This document shows positions 8,872 to 16,931 of a DNA stretch of 64,000 bases, one piece after another; position 1 is the stretch's first letter; each line of letters opens with the position of its first letter. Origin of the DNA: Pantoea allii (GTDB lineage: Bacteria > Pseudomonadota > Gammaproteobacteria > Enterobacterales > Enterobacteriaceae); contig NZ_NTMH01000040.1 of NCBI RefSeq assembly GCF_002307475.1, positions 682,001 to 746,000 of the forward strand. The letters run 5' to 3'. A model generated the notes under the pieces. That model had not been told where the DNA came from. It saw nothing but the letters and a program-made list of their open reading frames with translations, and did not search any database. Position numbers and translations under genes: made by a program.

Positions 8872-8899
8872 ATTCACTATTTATGCAAATAAAGTGAAT
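8872..8899. promoter_or_regulatory. near-palindromic 28-bp site upstream of ast promoter
   Basis: ATTCACT ... AGTGAAT arms (7 bp perfect) around an AT-rich core with a central TGCA. It lies about 65 bases upstream of the -24 element. The TGAAT/ATTCA half sites recall ArgR boxes, which would suit an arginine catabolic operon, but arm spacing differs from the usual 18-bp ARG box, so the identity is open. Confidence 0.45.
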
Positions 8900-8964
8900 G
8901 ATGGCATTTTGTAACCTATTGATATTTCGTCAGGCAATCCGTTTTATGCATTTTAGTCCTTGGC

Positions 8965-8980
8965 TGGCACGCTATCTGCA
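8965..8980 (+). promoter_or_regulatory. sigma-54 (-24/-12) promoter of ast operon
   Basis: TGGCACGCTATCTGCA fits the TGGCAC-N5-TTGCA consensus with exactly 10 bases between the GG and GC doublets. The predicted transcription start is near 8991, about 70 bases before astC. In E. coli astC is also transcribed by sigma-54 under NtrC. Sequences such as TGCACGTTTTTGAGCA near 8761 could be upstream activator sites, but they are weak matches. Confidence 0.82.
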
Positions 8981-9061
8981 AACTAGAGTAGGGCCAGATT
9001 CATTACATTTTTAACAATTAACAAACAATTACGTTACCCGCTGGGGAACAGGAGAAGGGTT

Positions 9062-10282
9062 ATGTCACTGCAGGTTTCGCGTCATGATTTTGATCAATGG
9101 ATGATGCCCGTTTATGCACCCGCGAGTTTCGTACCGGTACGTGCTGAGGGATCTACCGTCTGGGATCAGCAGGGGAAAGACTATATCGACTTCGCAGGCG
9201 GCATTGCGGTCAACGCTCTCGGGCATGCGCATCCGGCGCTCCAGCAGGTGCTTCAGGATCAGGCCTCACGGCTGTGGCACACCGGCAACGGTTATACGAA
9301 TGAACCCGTTTTACGCCTGGCCAAACAGCTGATTGACGCCACCTTTGCCGACCGGGTTTTCTTTTGTAACTCCGGTGCCGAGGCCAACGAAGCGGCGCTT
9401 AAGCTGGCCCGCAAGGTGGCACACGACAGGGTTGGAATGCATAAAAGCGGCATCGTGGCGTTTAAGAATGCCTTTCATGGGCGCACCCTGTTTACGGTTT
9501 CTGCAGGCGGTCAGCCAGCCTATTCCAACGATTTTGCGCCGCTGCCTGCTGACATTCAGCATGCCACATTTAATGACCTTGCCTCTGCGGCTGCCCAGAT
9601 TAACGACAGCACCTGCGCCGTGATTGTTGAGCCAATCCAGGGGGAAGGGGGCGTTGTGCCGGCTGAACCCGCGTTCCTGCGTGGGTTGCGTGAGTTGTGT
9701 GATAAACATCAGGCGTTGCTCATTTTTGACGAAGTGCAGAGCGGCGTGGGACGCACCGGCGCGCTGTACGCCTATATGCACTATGGCGTAACACCAGACG
9801 TGCTGACCAGCGCCAAGGCACTGGGCGGTGGCTTCCCTATTGGTGCCATGCTGACGCGAGAAGATCTGGCTCAGGTGATGGGCGTAGGCACTCATGGCAC
9901 CACCTATGGCGGCAATCCGCTGGCGGGTGCGGTGGCCGGAAAAGTCATGGAACTGATTAACCGGCCTGAAGTGATGGACGGCGTCGCGCAGCGTCATGCC
10001 TGGATTGTGGCAGCACTGGACGACCTCAATCAACGCCTGCACCTGTTTAAAGAGGTTCGCGGGTTGGGCTTACTGATTGGTGCCGTGCTCAGCGACGACT
10101 TTGCCGGTAAAGCGAAACAGATCAATCTCGCGGCTGCCGAGCAGGGCGTTATGGTGCTGATTGCTGGTGCTAACGTGGTGCGCTTCGCGCCTGCACTGAA
10201 CATCAGCGAACAGGAAGTGAAGACCGGTATGGCACGCTTTGCCCTGGCCTGTGAACACCTGCTACAGGGAAACGCATCATGA
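9062..10282 (+). CDS. astC: succinylornithine transaminase (AstC)
   Basis: PLP-dependent class III aminotransferase (406 aa) converting N2-succinylornithine and 2-oxoglutarate to succinylglutamate semialdehyde and glutamate, third step of the ammonia-producing arginine succinyltransferase pathway. Motifs: NSGAEANEAALKLAR, FHGRTLF, IFDEVQSGVGRTG with the PLP-contacting Asp, and the Schiff-base lysine in TSAKALGGGFPIGA. The sequence is also similar to biosynthetic ArgD, but position as first gene of astCADBE makes AstC secure. Ribosome binding site GGAGAAGG precedes the ATG, and a sigma-54 promoter lies about 80 bases upstream. The stop overlaps astA by 4 bases. Confidence 0.95.
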   Translation: MSLQVSRHDFDQWMMPVYAPASFVPVRAEGSTVWDQQGKDYIDFAGGIAVNALGHAHPALQQVLQDQASRLWHTGNGYTNEPVLRLAKQLIDATFADRVFFCNSGAEANEAALKLARKVAHDRVGMHKSGIVAFKNAFHGRTLFTVSAGGQPAYSNDFAPLPADIQHATFNDLASAAAQINDSTCAVIVEPIQGEGGVVPAEPAFLRGLRELCDKHQALLIFDEVQSGVGRTGALYAYMHYGVTPDVLTSAKALGGGFPIGAMLTREDLAQVMGVGTHGTTYGGNPLAGAVAGKVMELINRPEVMDGVAQRHAWIVAALDDLNQRLHLFKEVRGLGLLIGAVLSDDFAGKAKQINLAAAEQGVMVLIAGANVVRFAPALNISEQEVKTGMARFALACEHLLQGNAS

Positions 10283-11310
10283 TGGTGATCCGTCCGGTTG
10301 AGCGGGACGATCTCAGCCAACTGATGGAACTGGCGGCGAAAACGGGTGGAGGATTGACCTCGTTGCCGGTTGACAGCGCCACCTTACAGGCACGAATCGA
10401 ACGCTCGCTACAAACCTGGCAGGGCACGTTGCCGCGTGCCGAGCAGGGCTATGTGTTTGTGCTGGCCGACAGTCACGATAACCGCGCGGTGGGGATCTGC
10501 GCCATTGAGGTGGCGGTTGGGCTTCAGGAACCCTGGTATAACTTTCGCGTGGGGACGCAGGTGCACGCCTCGAAAGAGCTGAATGTTTACGCCGCCTTAC
10601 CGACCTTATCCCTAAGTAACGATCATACTGGCAGCAGCGAACTCTGCACGTTGTTCCTGGATGCCGACTACCGCGATGGCAAAAACGGTTACCTGTTGTC
10701 GAAGTCACGTTTTCTGTTTATGGCGAATTTCCGCGAACACTTTATGGCGCGGGTGGTCGCCGAAATGCGCGGCGTGAGTGATGAGCAGGGACACTCACCG
10801 TTTTGGGACAGCGTAGGCATCCACTTCTTCTCTATGGAATTCCGCAAAGCCGATTTTCTCAGTGGCACCGGGCAAAAAGCCTTTATTGCCGAACTGATGC
10901 CAAAACATCCGCTTTATCTGCACTACCTCACGCCGGAAGCGCAGGCTGTGATCGGTCAGGTACATCCTAAAACTGCACCCGCGCGTAAGGTGCTGGAAGC
11001 CGAAGGCTTTCGCTATCGCCAGTATATCGACATCTTCGATGGCGGCCCGACGCTGGAGTGCGATATCGATGACATTCGTGCAGTACGCGAGAGCCGGTTG
11101 CTTACCGTACAAAAAGGCGATGTACAGCAGGATGCGCCGCTCTGTTTAGTGGCAAATACCGATTATCACCAGTTTCGCGTGGCACTTTTACCGGTCGATC
11201 CGACCGCGCAACGTATTCAGCTCAATGATGAACAACTGCAGGCATTACAGTGCCAGCCGGGCGACAGCCTGCGCGTGGTCACGCTGTGCAGTGAGGAGAA
11301 AAAAGCATGA
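10279..11310 (+). CDS. astA: arginine N-succinyltransferase (AstA)
   Basis: Transfers succinyl from succinyl-CoA to arginine, the committed step of the AST pathway; cytoplasmic. The 343-aa product starts MMVIRPVERDDL and has the AstA-typical TGGGLTSLP stretch near residue 24 and NDHTGSSELCTLFLD near 113. The length is normal for the family. Coding overlaps astC (ATGA) and astD (ATGA) by 4 bases each, indicating translational coupling. All five pathway genes are contiguous and intact, so the organism should degrade arginine as a nitrogen source. Confidence 0.95.
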   Translation: MMVIRPVERDDLSQLMELAAKTGGGLTSLPVDSATLQARIERSLQTWQGTLPRAEQGYVFVLADSHDNRAVGICAIEVAVGLQEPWYNFRVGTQVHASKELNVYAALPTLSLSNDHTGSSELCTLFLDADYRDGKNGYLLSKSRFLFMANFREHFMARVVAEMRGVSDEQGHSPFWDSVGIHFFSMEFRKADFLSGTGQKAFIAELMPKHPLYLHYLTPEAQAVIGQVHPKTAPARKVLEAEGFRYRQYIDIFDGGPTLECDIDDIRAVRESRLLTVQKGDVQQDAPLCLVANTDYHQFRVALLPVDPTAQRIQLNDEQLQALQCQPGDSLRVVTLCSEEKKA

Positions 11311-12776
11311 CGCACCTTATCAACGGACACTGGATCAACGGCGAGTCAGGGCGCTTTACAAAACAGGACCCGGTGAGTGGCGACCTGCTGTGGCAAGGGT
11401 TAGCCGCCTCGTCAGAGCAGGTAAGCGCGGCCTGTCAGACGGCGCGGGCGGCGTTTCCGGCATGGGCACGACAGCCTTTTACCGCGCGTCAGGCCATTGT
11501 GGAACGCTTTGCGGCACAACTTGAGGCGCACAAAACGGCGCTGGCCGAGATCATCGCCCAGGAAACGGGAAAACCACGCTGGGAAGCCCTGACGGAAGTC
11601 ACGGCGATGATCAATAAAATCGCCATTTCAGTGAAAGCTTACCATCAGCGCACCGGTGAACAGCAGCAGGGTGAGAGCGCCCTGCGCCACCGTCCTCATG
11701 GCGTGCTGGCGGTCTTTGGCCCCTATAACTTTCCGGGGCATTTGCCCAACGGGCATATCGTACCTGCCTTACTGGCCGGGAATTGCGTGGTGTTTAAACC
11801 GAGTGAACTGACGCCAGCTACCGCAGAGAAAACCCTGCAGCTGTGGCTGGCGGCGGGCGTGCCTGCCGGTGTCATTGGGCTGCTTCAGGGCGGTCGTGAA
11901 ACGGGTCAGGCACTGGCGGCGGAACCGGACATTGACGGACTGCTGTTTACCGGCAGCGCGCACACCGGTTATCAGTTACATCGTCAGTTTGCCGGGCAAC
12001 CGGAAAAAATGCTGGCGCTGGAGATGGGCGGCAACAATGCCTTGATCGTTGAGGACCCTGCGGACACGGATGGTGCAGTACATATCGCCATTCAGTCGGC
12101 ATTTATTACGGCAGGTCAGCGCTGTACCTGCGCCCGCCGTCTGCTGGTGCGGCGCGGTGCGGCGGGCGATGCTTTTCTGCAACGTCTGGTCGAGGTGACC
12201 GCCCGGCTGCAGCCCGGCGCCTGGAATGCCGATCCGCAACCCTTTATGGGCAGTGTGATTTCCTGCGCCGCTGCCGAAAAGATTTATGCCGAATGGCAGC
12301 AGCGCGTGGCGATGGGCGGCAAGGTGCTGCTGGAGATGCGTTGGCCCGATCGTCAACAGGCGTTGTTAACGCCGGGGATTATCGACCTGACCGAGGTAGA
12401 CAATATGCCCGATGAAGAGGTGTTCGGGCCGTTGCTGGGCGTGATTCGTTATGACGATTATCCGCAGGCCATTCGTCTAGCCAACCAGACACGCTATGGG
12501 CTGTCATGCGGGTTGATTTCGCCGTCTCGCGCGCAGTTTGAACAGCTGCTGCTGGAAGCGCGTGCCGGGATCGTGAACTGGAATAAGCCCCTGACGGGCG
12601 CTGCCAGCACAGCACCCTTCGGCGGTATCGGTGCATCGGGTAACCATCGTGCCAGTGCCTGGTATGCGGCCGATTACTGCGCCTGGCCGATGGCTTCGCT
12701 GGAATCGTCTCAGCTTACGTTGCCTGATGTTTTGTCACCGGGCCTGGACTTTTCGCCGCAAGGAGCGCGTTCATGA
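11307..12776 (+). CDS. astD: succinylglutamate semialdehyde dehydrogenase (AstD)
   Basis: NAD-dependent aldehyde dehydrogenase (489 aa) oxidising N-succinylglutamate 5-semialdehyde to succinylglutamate. ALDH features: FGPYNFPGHLPNGHI near residue 138, cofactor loop FTGSAHTG near 215, the general-base Glu in LEMGGNN, the nucleophilic Cys in GQRCTCARRLLV near 275, and EEVFGPLLGVI near 370. It overlaps astA and astB by 4 bases each. Note that the pathway order of reactions (A, B, C, D, E) differs from gene order (C, A, D, B, E), as in E. coli. Confidence 0.95.
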   Translation: MTHLINGHWINGESGRFTKQDPVSGDLLWQGLAASSEQVSAACQTARAAFPAWARQPFTARQAIVERFAAQLEAHKTALAEIIAQETGKPRWEALTEVTAMINKIAISVKAYHQRTGEQQQGESALRHRPHGVLAVFGPYNFPGHLPNGHIVPALLAGNCVVFKPSELTPATAEKTLQLWLAAGVPAGVIGLLQGGRETGQALAAEPDIDGLLFTGSAHTGYQLHRQFAGQPEKMLALEMGGNNALIVEDPADTDGAVHIAIQSAFITAGQRCTCARRLLVRRGAAGDAFLQRLVEVTARLQPGAWNADPQPFMGSVISCAAAEKIYAEWQQRVAMGGKVLLEMRWPDRQQALLTPGIIDLTEVDNMPDEEVFGPLLGVIRYDDYPQAIRLANQTRYGLSCGLISPSRAQFEQLLLEARAGIVNWNKPLTGAASTAPFGGIGASGNHRASAWYAADYCAWPMASLESSQLTLPDVLSPGLDFSPQGARS

Positions 12777-14098
12777 AAGCCATTGAAGCGAATTTCGACG
12801 GGCTGGTCGGGCTGACGCACCATTATGCGGGGCTGTCGTTTGGTAATGAAGCCTCGACGCGCAACCAGCGGCAGCCCTCAAATCCACGCCTGGCGGCAAA
12901 GCAGGGCTTGCTGAAAATGAAAGCCCTGGCGGATATGGGCTTTGTTCAGGGCGTGATCCCGCCTCATGAGCGGCCCAATATCGCGGTGCTGCGCCAGTTG
13001 GGGTTTAGCGGCAGTGATGCGCAGGTACTGGAAAAAGCCGGGAGAACCGCACCCGCATTGTTGTCAGCGGCCAGCTCGGCCTCGGCGATGTGGGTGGCTA
13101 ACGCCGCCACGGTTTCGCCTTCTGCCGACAGCGCCGACCACCGCGTTCATCTCACCGTGGCGAATCTCAATAATAAATTTCACCGTGCAATTGAAGCGCC
13201 TGAAACGGCGGCATTGTTGCGTGCGATATTTCGCGATCCCCATCACTTCACCGTCCATGAGGCGCTGCCCCAGGTGGCCATGTTCGGCGACGAGGGGGCC
13301 GCTAATCATAACCGCCTTGGCGGGGACTATGGCGATGCCGGAATACAGTTGTTTATCTACGGTCGTGATAACTCGTCTGGCGCGGCCCCGCAGCGCTATC
13401 CTGCGCGGCAAACCCGTGAGGCTAGCGAAGCCGTCGCACGTTTACACCAGCTTGCGCCTGACCAGGTGATTTTCGCTCAGCAACATCCCCAGGTCATCGA
13501 TCAGGGTGTTTTTCACAATGATGTGATTGCGGTCAGCAATCAGCAGATGCTGTTCTGCCATCAGCAGGCCTTTGTCGATCAGCCCGGGTTGCTGAACCGT
13601 CTTCGTGAACGTGTTCCGGGCTTTGTCGCCCTTGAAGTGCCCAGCGCACGTGTTTCCGTTCAGGATGCGGTCAATACTTACCTGTTTAACAGCCAGCTTC
13701 TTACCCGTGCCGACGGCAGTATGATGCTGGTGCTGCCTGAAGAGTCACGCCAGCATCAGGGCGTTTGGGATTATCTGCGTGAGCAGGTGGAAAGCGAGGG
13801 ACCCTTACAGTCATTACAGGTGTTTGATCTGCGTGAAAGTATGCATAATGGCGGTGGCCCTGCCTGCCTGCGTCTGCGCGTGGTATTAACGCCAGATGAG
13901 CAACGGGCCGTTAACCCTGCGGTACTGATGAACGATCGCCTGTTTACTTCGCTAAATCAGTGGGTCGATCGCCACTACCGTGACAGATTAACGCAAGACG
14001 ATTTAGGCGATCCGCAATTGCTGCAAGAAGGGCGGGTTGCCCTTGATGAATTGACCAGGCTGCTAGACTTAGGAAATGTGTATGCATTTCAGCAGTGA
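12773..14098 (+). CDS. astB: N-succinylarginine dihydrolase (AstB)
   Basis: Hydrolyses N-succinylarginine to succinylornithine, CO2 and two ammonia (441 aa). It belongs to the amidinotransferase-like fold with a Cys-His-Glu type active site; candidates here are the His in FHNDVIAVSN near residue 245 and the Cys in GGGPACLRLR near 365, at positions known for the E. coli enzyme. The N-terminal EANFDGLVGLTHHYAGLSFGN is characteristic. The start overlaps the astD stop by 4 bases. Unlike the tightly overlapping upstream genes, a 48-base spacer carrying a hairpin separates it from astE. Confidence 0.95.
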   Translation: MKAIEANFDGLVGLTHHYAGLSFGNEASTRNQRQPSNPRLAAKQGLLKMKALADMGFVQGVIPPHERPNIAVLRQLGFSGSDAQVLEKAGRTAPALLSAASSASAMWVANAATVSPSADSADHRVHLTVANLNNKFHRAIEAPETAALLRAIFRDPHHFTVHEALPQVAMFGDEGAANHNRLGGDYGDAGIQLFIYGRDNSSGAAPQRYPARQTREASEAVARLHQLAPDQVIFAQQHPQVIDQGVFHNDVIAVSNQQMLFCHQQAFVDQPGLLNRLRERVPGFVALEVPSARVSVQDAVNTYLFNSQLLTRADGSMMLVLPEESRQHQGVWDYLREQVESEGPLQSLQVFDLRESMHNGGGPACLRLRVVLTPDEQRAVNPAVLMNDRLFTSLNQWVDRHYRDRLTQDDLGDPQLLQEGRVALDELTRLLDLGNVYAFQQ

Positions 14099-14131
14099 AG
14101 CAGGCGTTGCCATGAGGGCTGCCTGCTTCCG
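14095..14131 (+). other. hairpin between astB and astE
   Basis: GAAGCAGGC pairs perfectly with GCCTGCTTC across a loop of about 15 bases; the left arm overlaps the astB stop codon. No T-run follows, so it probably tunes mRNA stability or partial termination ahead of astE rather than ending the transcript. Confidence 0.6.
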
Positions 14132-14146
14132 GTCTTAGGAGGAACG

Positions 14147-15142
14147 ATGCAGGACTTTTTACAGCAGACGCTGTCTGGTGACGCACCGCGTATGCGTAGA
14201 GGTGAGACAGCGCATCTTCGCTGGCAGTGGTTGTATCACGGTATTCTGCTCATGGAGCCAAAGACGCCTGTGAAACAGGCGTTGGTACTTTCGGCAGGGA
14301 TTCACGGTAATGAAACCGCCCCGGTAGAAATCCTTAACCAGCTTATTACGCCTTTACTTCAGGGCGAAAAGCCACTTCAGCAGCGAATGCTGGTGGTATT
14401 AGGTAATCCTTCAGCGCTGCGTGCGGGAAAACGCTATGTGGGATATGACATCAACCGGCTGTTTGGCGGTCGCTGGCAGCAGATTGACGACGGTGATGAA
14501 GCGCGCCGGGTTCTCCGTCTGGAACAGATGCTGGAGAACTTCTGGCAACTGGGTGAGTGCGATGAAACCCGCTGGCACCTGGATATGCACACGGCGCTGC
14601 GTGGCTCTTACCACACGCGTTTTGGCGTAATGCCGCTGAATGATCGGCCATGGCCAGAGCCCTTTTTGCACTGGCTGGCGGTTGCCGGGCTTGAGGCGCT
14701 GGTCTTTCACCGTTCGCCCGCGGGCACCTTTACCCATTTTAGCTGTGAACACTTTGATGCAGCCAGCTGTACCCTGGAGCTGGGTCAGGCGCGGCCTTTT
14801 GGCGAAAACGATTTGACGCAGTTCAGCGCTGTCTCTCAGGCACTGGCAGCATTGCTGTATGGCGAGTCCTTGCCGGAAGCGCAATCTGTTCCGCGTCGCT
14901 ATCGGGTAAGCCAGCAGATCACCCGCCACAGTGAAAAGTTTCAGCTTCATATGAGCGACGACACCAAGAACTTTACCGCCTTTCCGCAGGGCGCTTTGCT
15001 AGCGGAAGACGGGGAAAGGCGCTATTTCGTGCAGCAGGCGCGGGAATATGTGTTGTTCCCCAATCCCCGTGTGGCTCTGGGGTTGCGGGCTGGACTCATG
15101 CTGATCGAAGAGAGTGAGCAAACCCAGGCTTTGCCCCTTTGA
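14147..15142 (+). CDS. astE: succinylglutamate desuccinylase (AstE)
   Basis: Zinc-dependent hydrolase (331 aa) that splits succinylglutamate into succinate and glutamate, the last AST step. Zinc-binding and catalytic motifs of the AstE/aspartoacylase family are visible: GIHGNETAPVE (His and Glu, near residue 53), DINRLF near 104, and HLDMHTALRG near 148. The ribosome binding site AGGAGGAACG is the strongest in the operon, which may compensate for the preceding hairpin. It is the last gene of astCADBE, followed by a terminator-like hairpin. Confidence 0.94.
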   Translation: MQDFLQQTLSGDAPRMRRGETAHLRWQWLYHGILLMEPKTPVKQALVLSAGIHGNETAPVEILNQLITPLLQGEKPLQQRMLVVLGNPSALRAGKRYVGYDINRLFGGRWQQIDDGDEARRVLRLEQMLENFWQLGECDETRWHLDMHTALRGSYHTRFGVMPLNDRPWPEPFLHWLAVAGLEALVFHRSPAGTFTHFSCEHFDAASCTLELGQARPFGENDLTQFSAVSQALAALLYGESLPEAQSVPRRYRVSQQITRHSEKFQLHMSDDTKNFTAFPQGALLAEDGERRYFVQQAREYVLFPNPRVALGLRAGLMLIEESEQTQALPL

Positions 15143-15159
15143 CGTTATCGATACAAAAT

Positions 15160-15183
15160 AGCGGAAGACACCTTCCGCTTTAC
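15160..15183 (+). terminator. ast operon terminator
   Basis: AGCGGAAG / CTTCCGCT stem with an ACAC loop, 17 bases after the astE stop, followed by a short T-rich tail. Confidence 0.65.
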
Positions 15184-15424
15184 TGCTAAAGGCATTACAA
15201 TTCTCCACGATTTATCCGAAATCTCCTGATTATTCATACTCTTTTTCAATTTCTGACGCCTTTCTTCTTAATCCCTCCATGATTGCCTGAATTGTGGCTT
15301 TTGCGCTTTCACGCTTTTACTCTCGCTCGCAGTAATTGACGTTCAACGTCGTATGCTTGTTTCCGAAGACGCGACAGAGTGCTGTCGTTACGAAACTGAA
15401 CAAGTGAATAAAAAGGACACTGTT

Positions 15425-15916
15425 ATGCGTAAATTAACTTCTCTGTTACTGGCTTCAACTCTGGCATTCGGCGCGGCAACGGTTGTTCATGCTGAAGCCG
15501 ACAATCTGACGCCACCACCGGCAGGCACGGAAAAGCCGATGCATAAACCGATGCGTCACGGTATGGATATGATGTTTGGCGGGCTGAATCTGACCCCAGA
15601 CCAGAAAACCAAAATGCACGAAATTATGAAAGAGCGCCGCGATGAAATGCAGCGCCCGTCACAGGATGAACGTCGTGCGACGCACGCCATCATCGCCTCT
15701 GACAGCTTCGACAAAGCCCAGGCTGAAGCGCAGGCAGATAAAATGACCGCGAATGCCAAAGCCAACGCGGTGACCATGATGGAAACCCAAAATAAACTGT
15801 ATAACGTGCTGACGCCGGAGCAGAAAAAACAGTACAACGCGAATTTTGAAAAGCACCTGACTGAAAAACGTCCGATGCACGGCAAGATGGCGCCTGCACC
15901 TGCACCCGCTCAATAA
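15425..15916 (+). CDS. spy: periplasmic stress chaperone Spy
   Basis: ATP-independent periplasmic chaperone of the Spy/CpxP family (163 aa). A signal peptide ends at VVHA near residue 23. Both family LTxxQ motifs are present: LTPDQKTKMHEIM and LTPEQKKQYNANF. Mature regions are Met/Lys/Gln-rich and helical, consistent with the cradle-shaped dimer; the C-terminus has a PAPAPAQ tail. Start chosen at the ATG after AAAAAGGAC; an upstream in-frame ATG (15353) would precede a 24-residue hydrophilic extension. E. coli spy is induced by the Bae and Cpx systems; I could not identify a convincing site here. A 13-bp palindrome (GACGTT-C-AACGTC, 15338-15350) lies 75 bases upstream. Confidence 0.9.
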   Translation: MRKLTSLLLASTLAFGAATVVHAEADNLTPPPAGTEKPMHKPMRHGMDMMFGGLNLTPDQKTKMHEIMKERRDEMQRPSQDERRATHAIIASDSFDKAQAEAQADKMTANAKANAVTMMETQNKLYNVLTPEQKKQYNANFEKHLTEKRPMHGKMAPAPAPAQ

Positions 15917-15947
15917 GCCGCACGTTAATCAGTAAAGACGGTTGAAG

Positions 15948-15997
15948 ACCGCCGACCTTGTCCACCTGGCGTGGGCAGTGTCGGCGGTTTTTTTTAT
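15948..15997 (+). terminator. rho-independent terminator of spy
   Basis: ACCGCCGAC pairs perfectly with GTCGGCGGT, followed by a run of eight T. It lies between the convergent spy and cho genes and ends transcription in the plus direction. Confidence 0.9.
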
Positions 15998-15998
15998 T

Positions 15999-16862
15999 CT
16001 AAAGGGGAATAATGGGGTAATGGCCAGACAATACCGGACTGCAGAGAATTTTGTAGCCGTCGTGATCGAACCCGCCTTTGCCGCGTTTAAGGGACTTTGC
16101 CTCGTCCATCGTTTGCACGGAACCCAGATAGAACCAGTGATCGATAACGTGGATTTGCGTCAGGTGTTTACCTTCTTCTACCAGTGCCACCGCACCTTGC
16201 CATGGCCAGCAGAATACCCGGACGTTTTCCAGCGCGGCGAGCAGTCGGTCCTGATGATCGCTCACAGGTTCCTTGCCACAGCAGGCACCGGCACAGCGGC
16301 GCAGGGCAGAGCGAAAGCAGCCCCGGTTAGCACTCAACGCTTCCAGCCCTAACAAGCCGTGGCACAGCTGATATTCATCGGCAAGCTGCTTAAGACGTTC
16401 CAGCGCGGCAAAACGGCTGCGATAAAGACCAAACAGGTTCGGCGACTGGCTAAAATCGACATCACGGGCATACACCACTTCCGGTTTACCCTCTGCGGTA
16501 ATTTGCAGAGAACAAAGCTGACGATTTTTGCGCAGGCGTTTATTAAACAGGGGCTGCTGCGTTTTGATCATTTGCGCTTCCAGCAGCAGCGCACCGAGAT
16601 CGCCTGCTGTGGGAATCCAGCTGACGCGCCGCGACTGGCGTAACATTTTTGCTTCATCGGGTGTACGAAAGTGGGACATCACGCGCGAACGCAGATTAAC
16701 GCTTTTGCCGATGTAAAGCGGCAAGGTATCGCTGTCGCCATGAAAAGTATAAACGCCGGGCTGATTTGGCAGGCCTTCGAGCCATTCACGCAAATGTTCC
16801 GGGTATTCATAAATGGTTGCCGCGTCAAATTCGAGGCGATGAGTGGCTGCACGTCTGACCAA
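15999..16862 (-). CDS. cho: excinuclease Cho (UvrC-like endonuclease)
   Basis: SOS-induced nuclease (287 aa) that makes the 3' incision in UvrAB-dependent nucleotide excision repair. It corresponds to the N-terminal half of UvrC: a GIY-YIG domain in which the motif reads PGVYTF and PLYIGKSVNLRSRV (residues 34-60), followed by a Cys-rich stretch (CFRSALRRCAGACCG) near 190. It lacks the UvrC C-terminal endonuclease and HhH parts, as expected for Cho. The start is a TTG at 16862, supported by AGGAG six bases upstream and by alignment of MVRR to E. coli Cho. A LexA-like box begins 13 bases upstream. Confidence 0.92.
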   Translation of the reverse strand: MVRRAATHRLEFDAATIYEYPEHLREWLEGLPNQPGVYTFHGDSDTLPLYIGKSVNLRSRVMSHFRTPDEAKMLRQSRRVSWIPTAGDLGALLLEAQMIKTQQPLFNKRLRKNRQLCSLQITAEGKPEVVYARDVDFSQSPNLFGLYRSRFAALERLKQLADEYQLCHGLLGLEALSANRGCFRSALRRCAGACCGKEPVSDHQDRLLAALENVRVFCWPWQGAVALVEEGKHLTQIHVIDHWFYLGSVQTMDEAKSLKRGKGGFDHDGYKILCSPVLSGHYPIIPL

Positions 16863-16874
16863 AACGGACTCCTG

Positions 16875-16894
16875 TACTGGTTGTCCATACAGTG
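16875..16894 (-). promoter_or_regulatory. LexA (SOS) box of cho
   Basis: TACTG-N10-CAGTG (plus strand TACTGGTTGTCCATACAGTG) fits the 20-bp LexA consensus with the essential CTG/CAG core. It sits directly upstream of the cho ribosome binding site, so LexA would block initiation. E. coli cho is a known LexA regulon member. Confidence 0.82.
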
Positions 16895-16931
16895 TAACAG
16901 GCAGGTTAAAGGTTCGCCAGTCAGAGATTCA

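Larger units (their letters stand above)
8175..9061. other. long AT-rich divergent regulatory region (porin / ast)
   Basis: An 887-base gap without a credible gene. Composition is clearly more AT-rich than the flanking genes, especially 8460-8690. It holds the porin 5' leader (with a small hairpin, CCCC/GGGG, around 8200-8220), a perfect 22-bp palindrome at 8656-8677, a 28-bp near-palindrome at 8872-8899 and a -24/-12 promoter at 8965-8980. A 78-codon minus frame at 8244-8480 has no ribosome binding site and is not called. Confidence 0.7.

Noticed and set aside
15338..15350. GACGTT-C-AACGTC palindrome as a CpxR/BaeR site for spy
   Set aside because: Does not match the direct-repeat CpxR or BaeR consensus; left as an unassigned palindrome.
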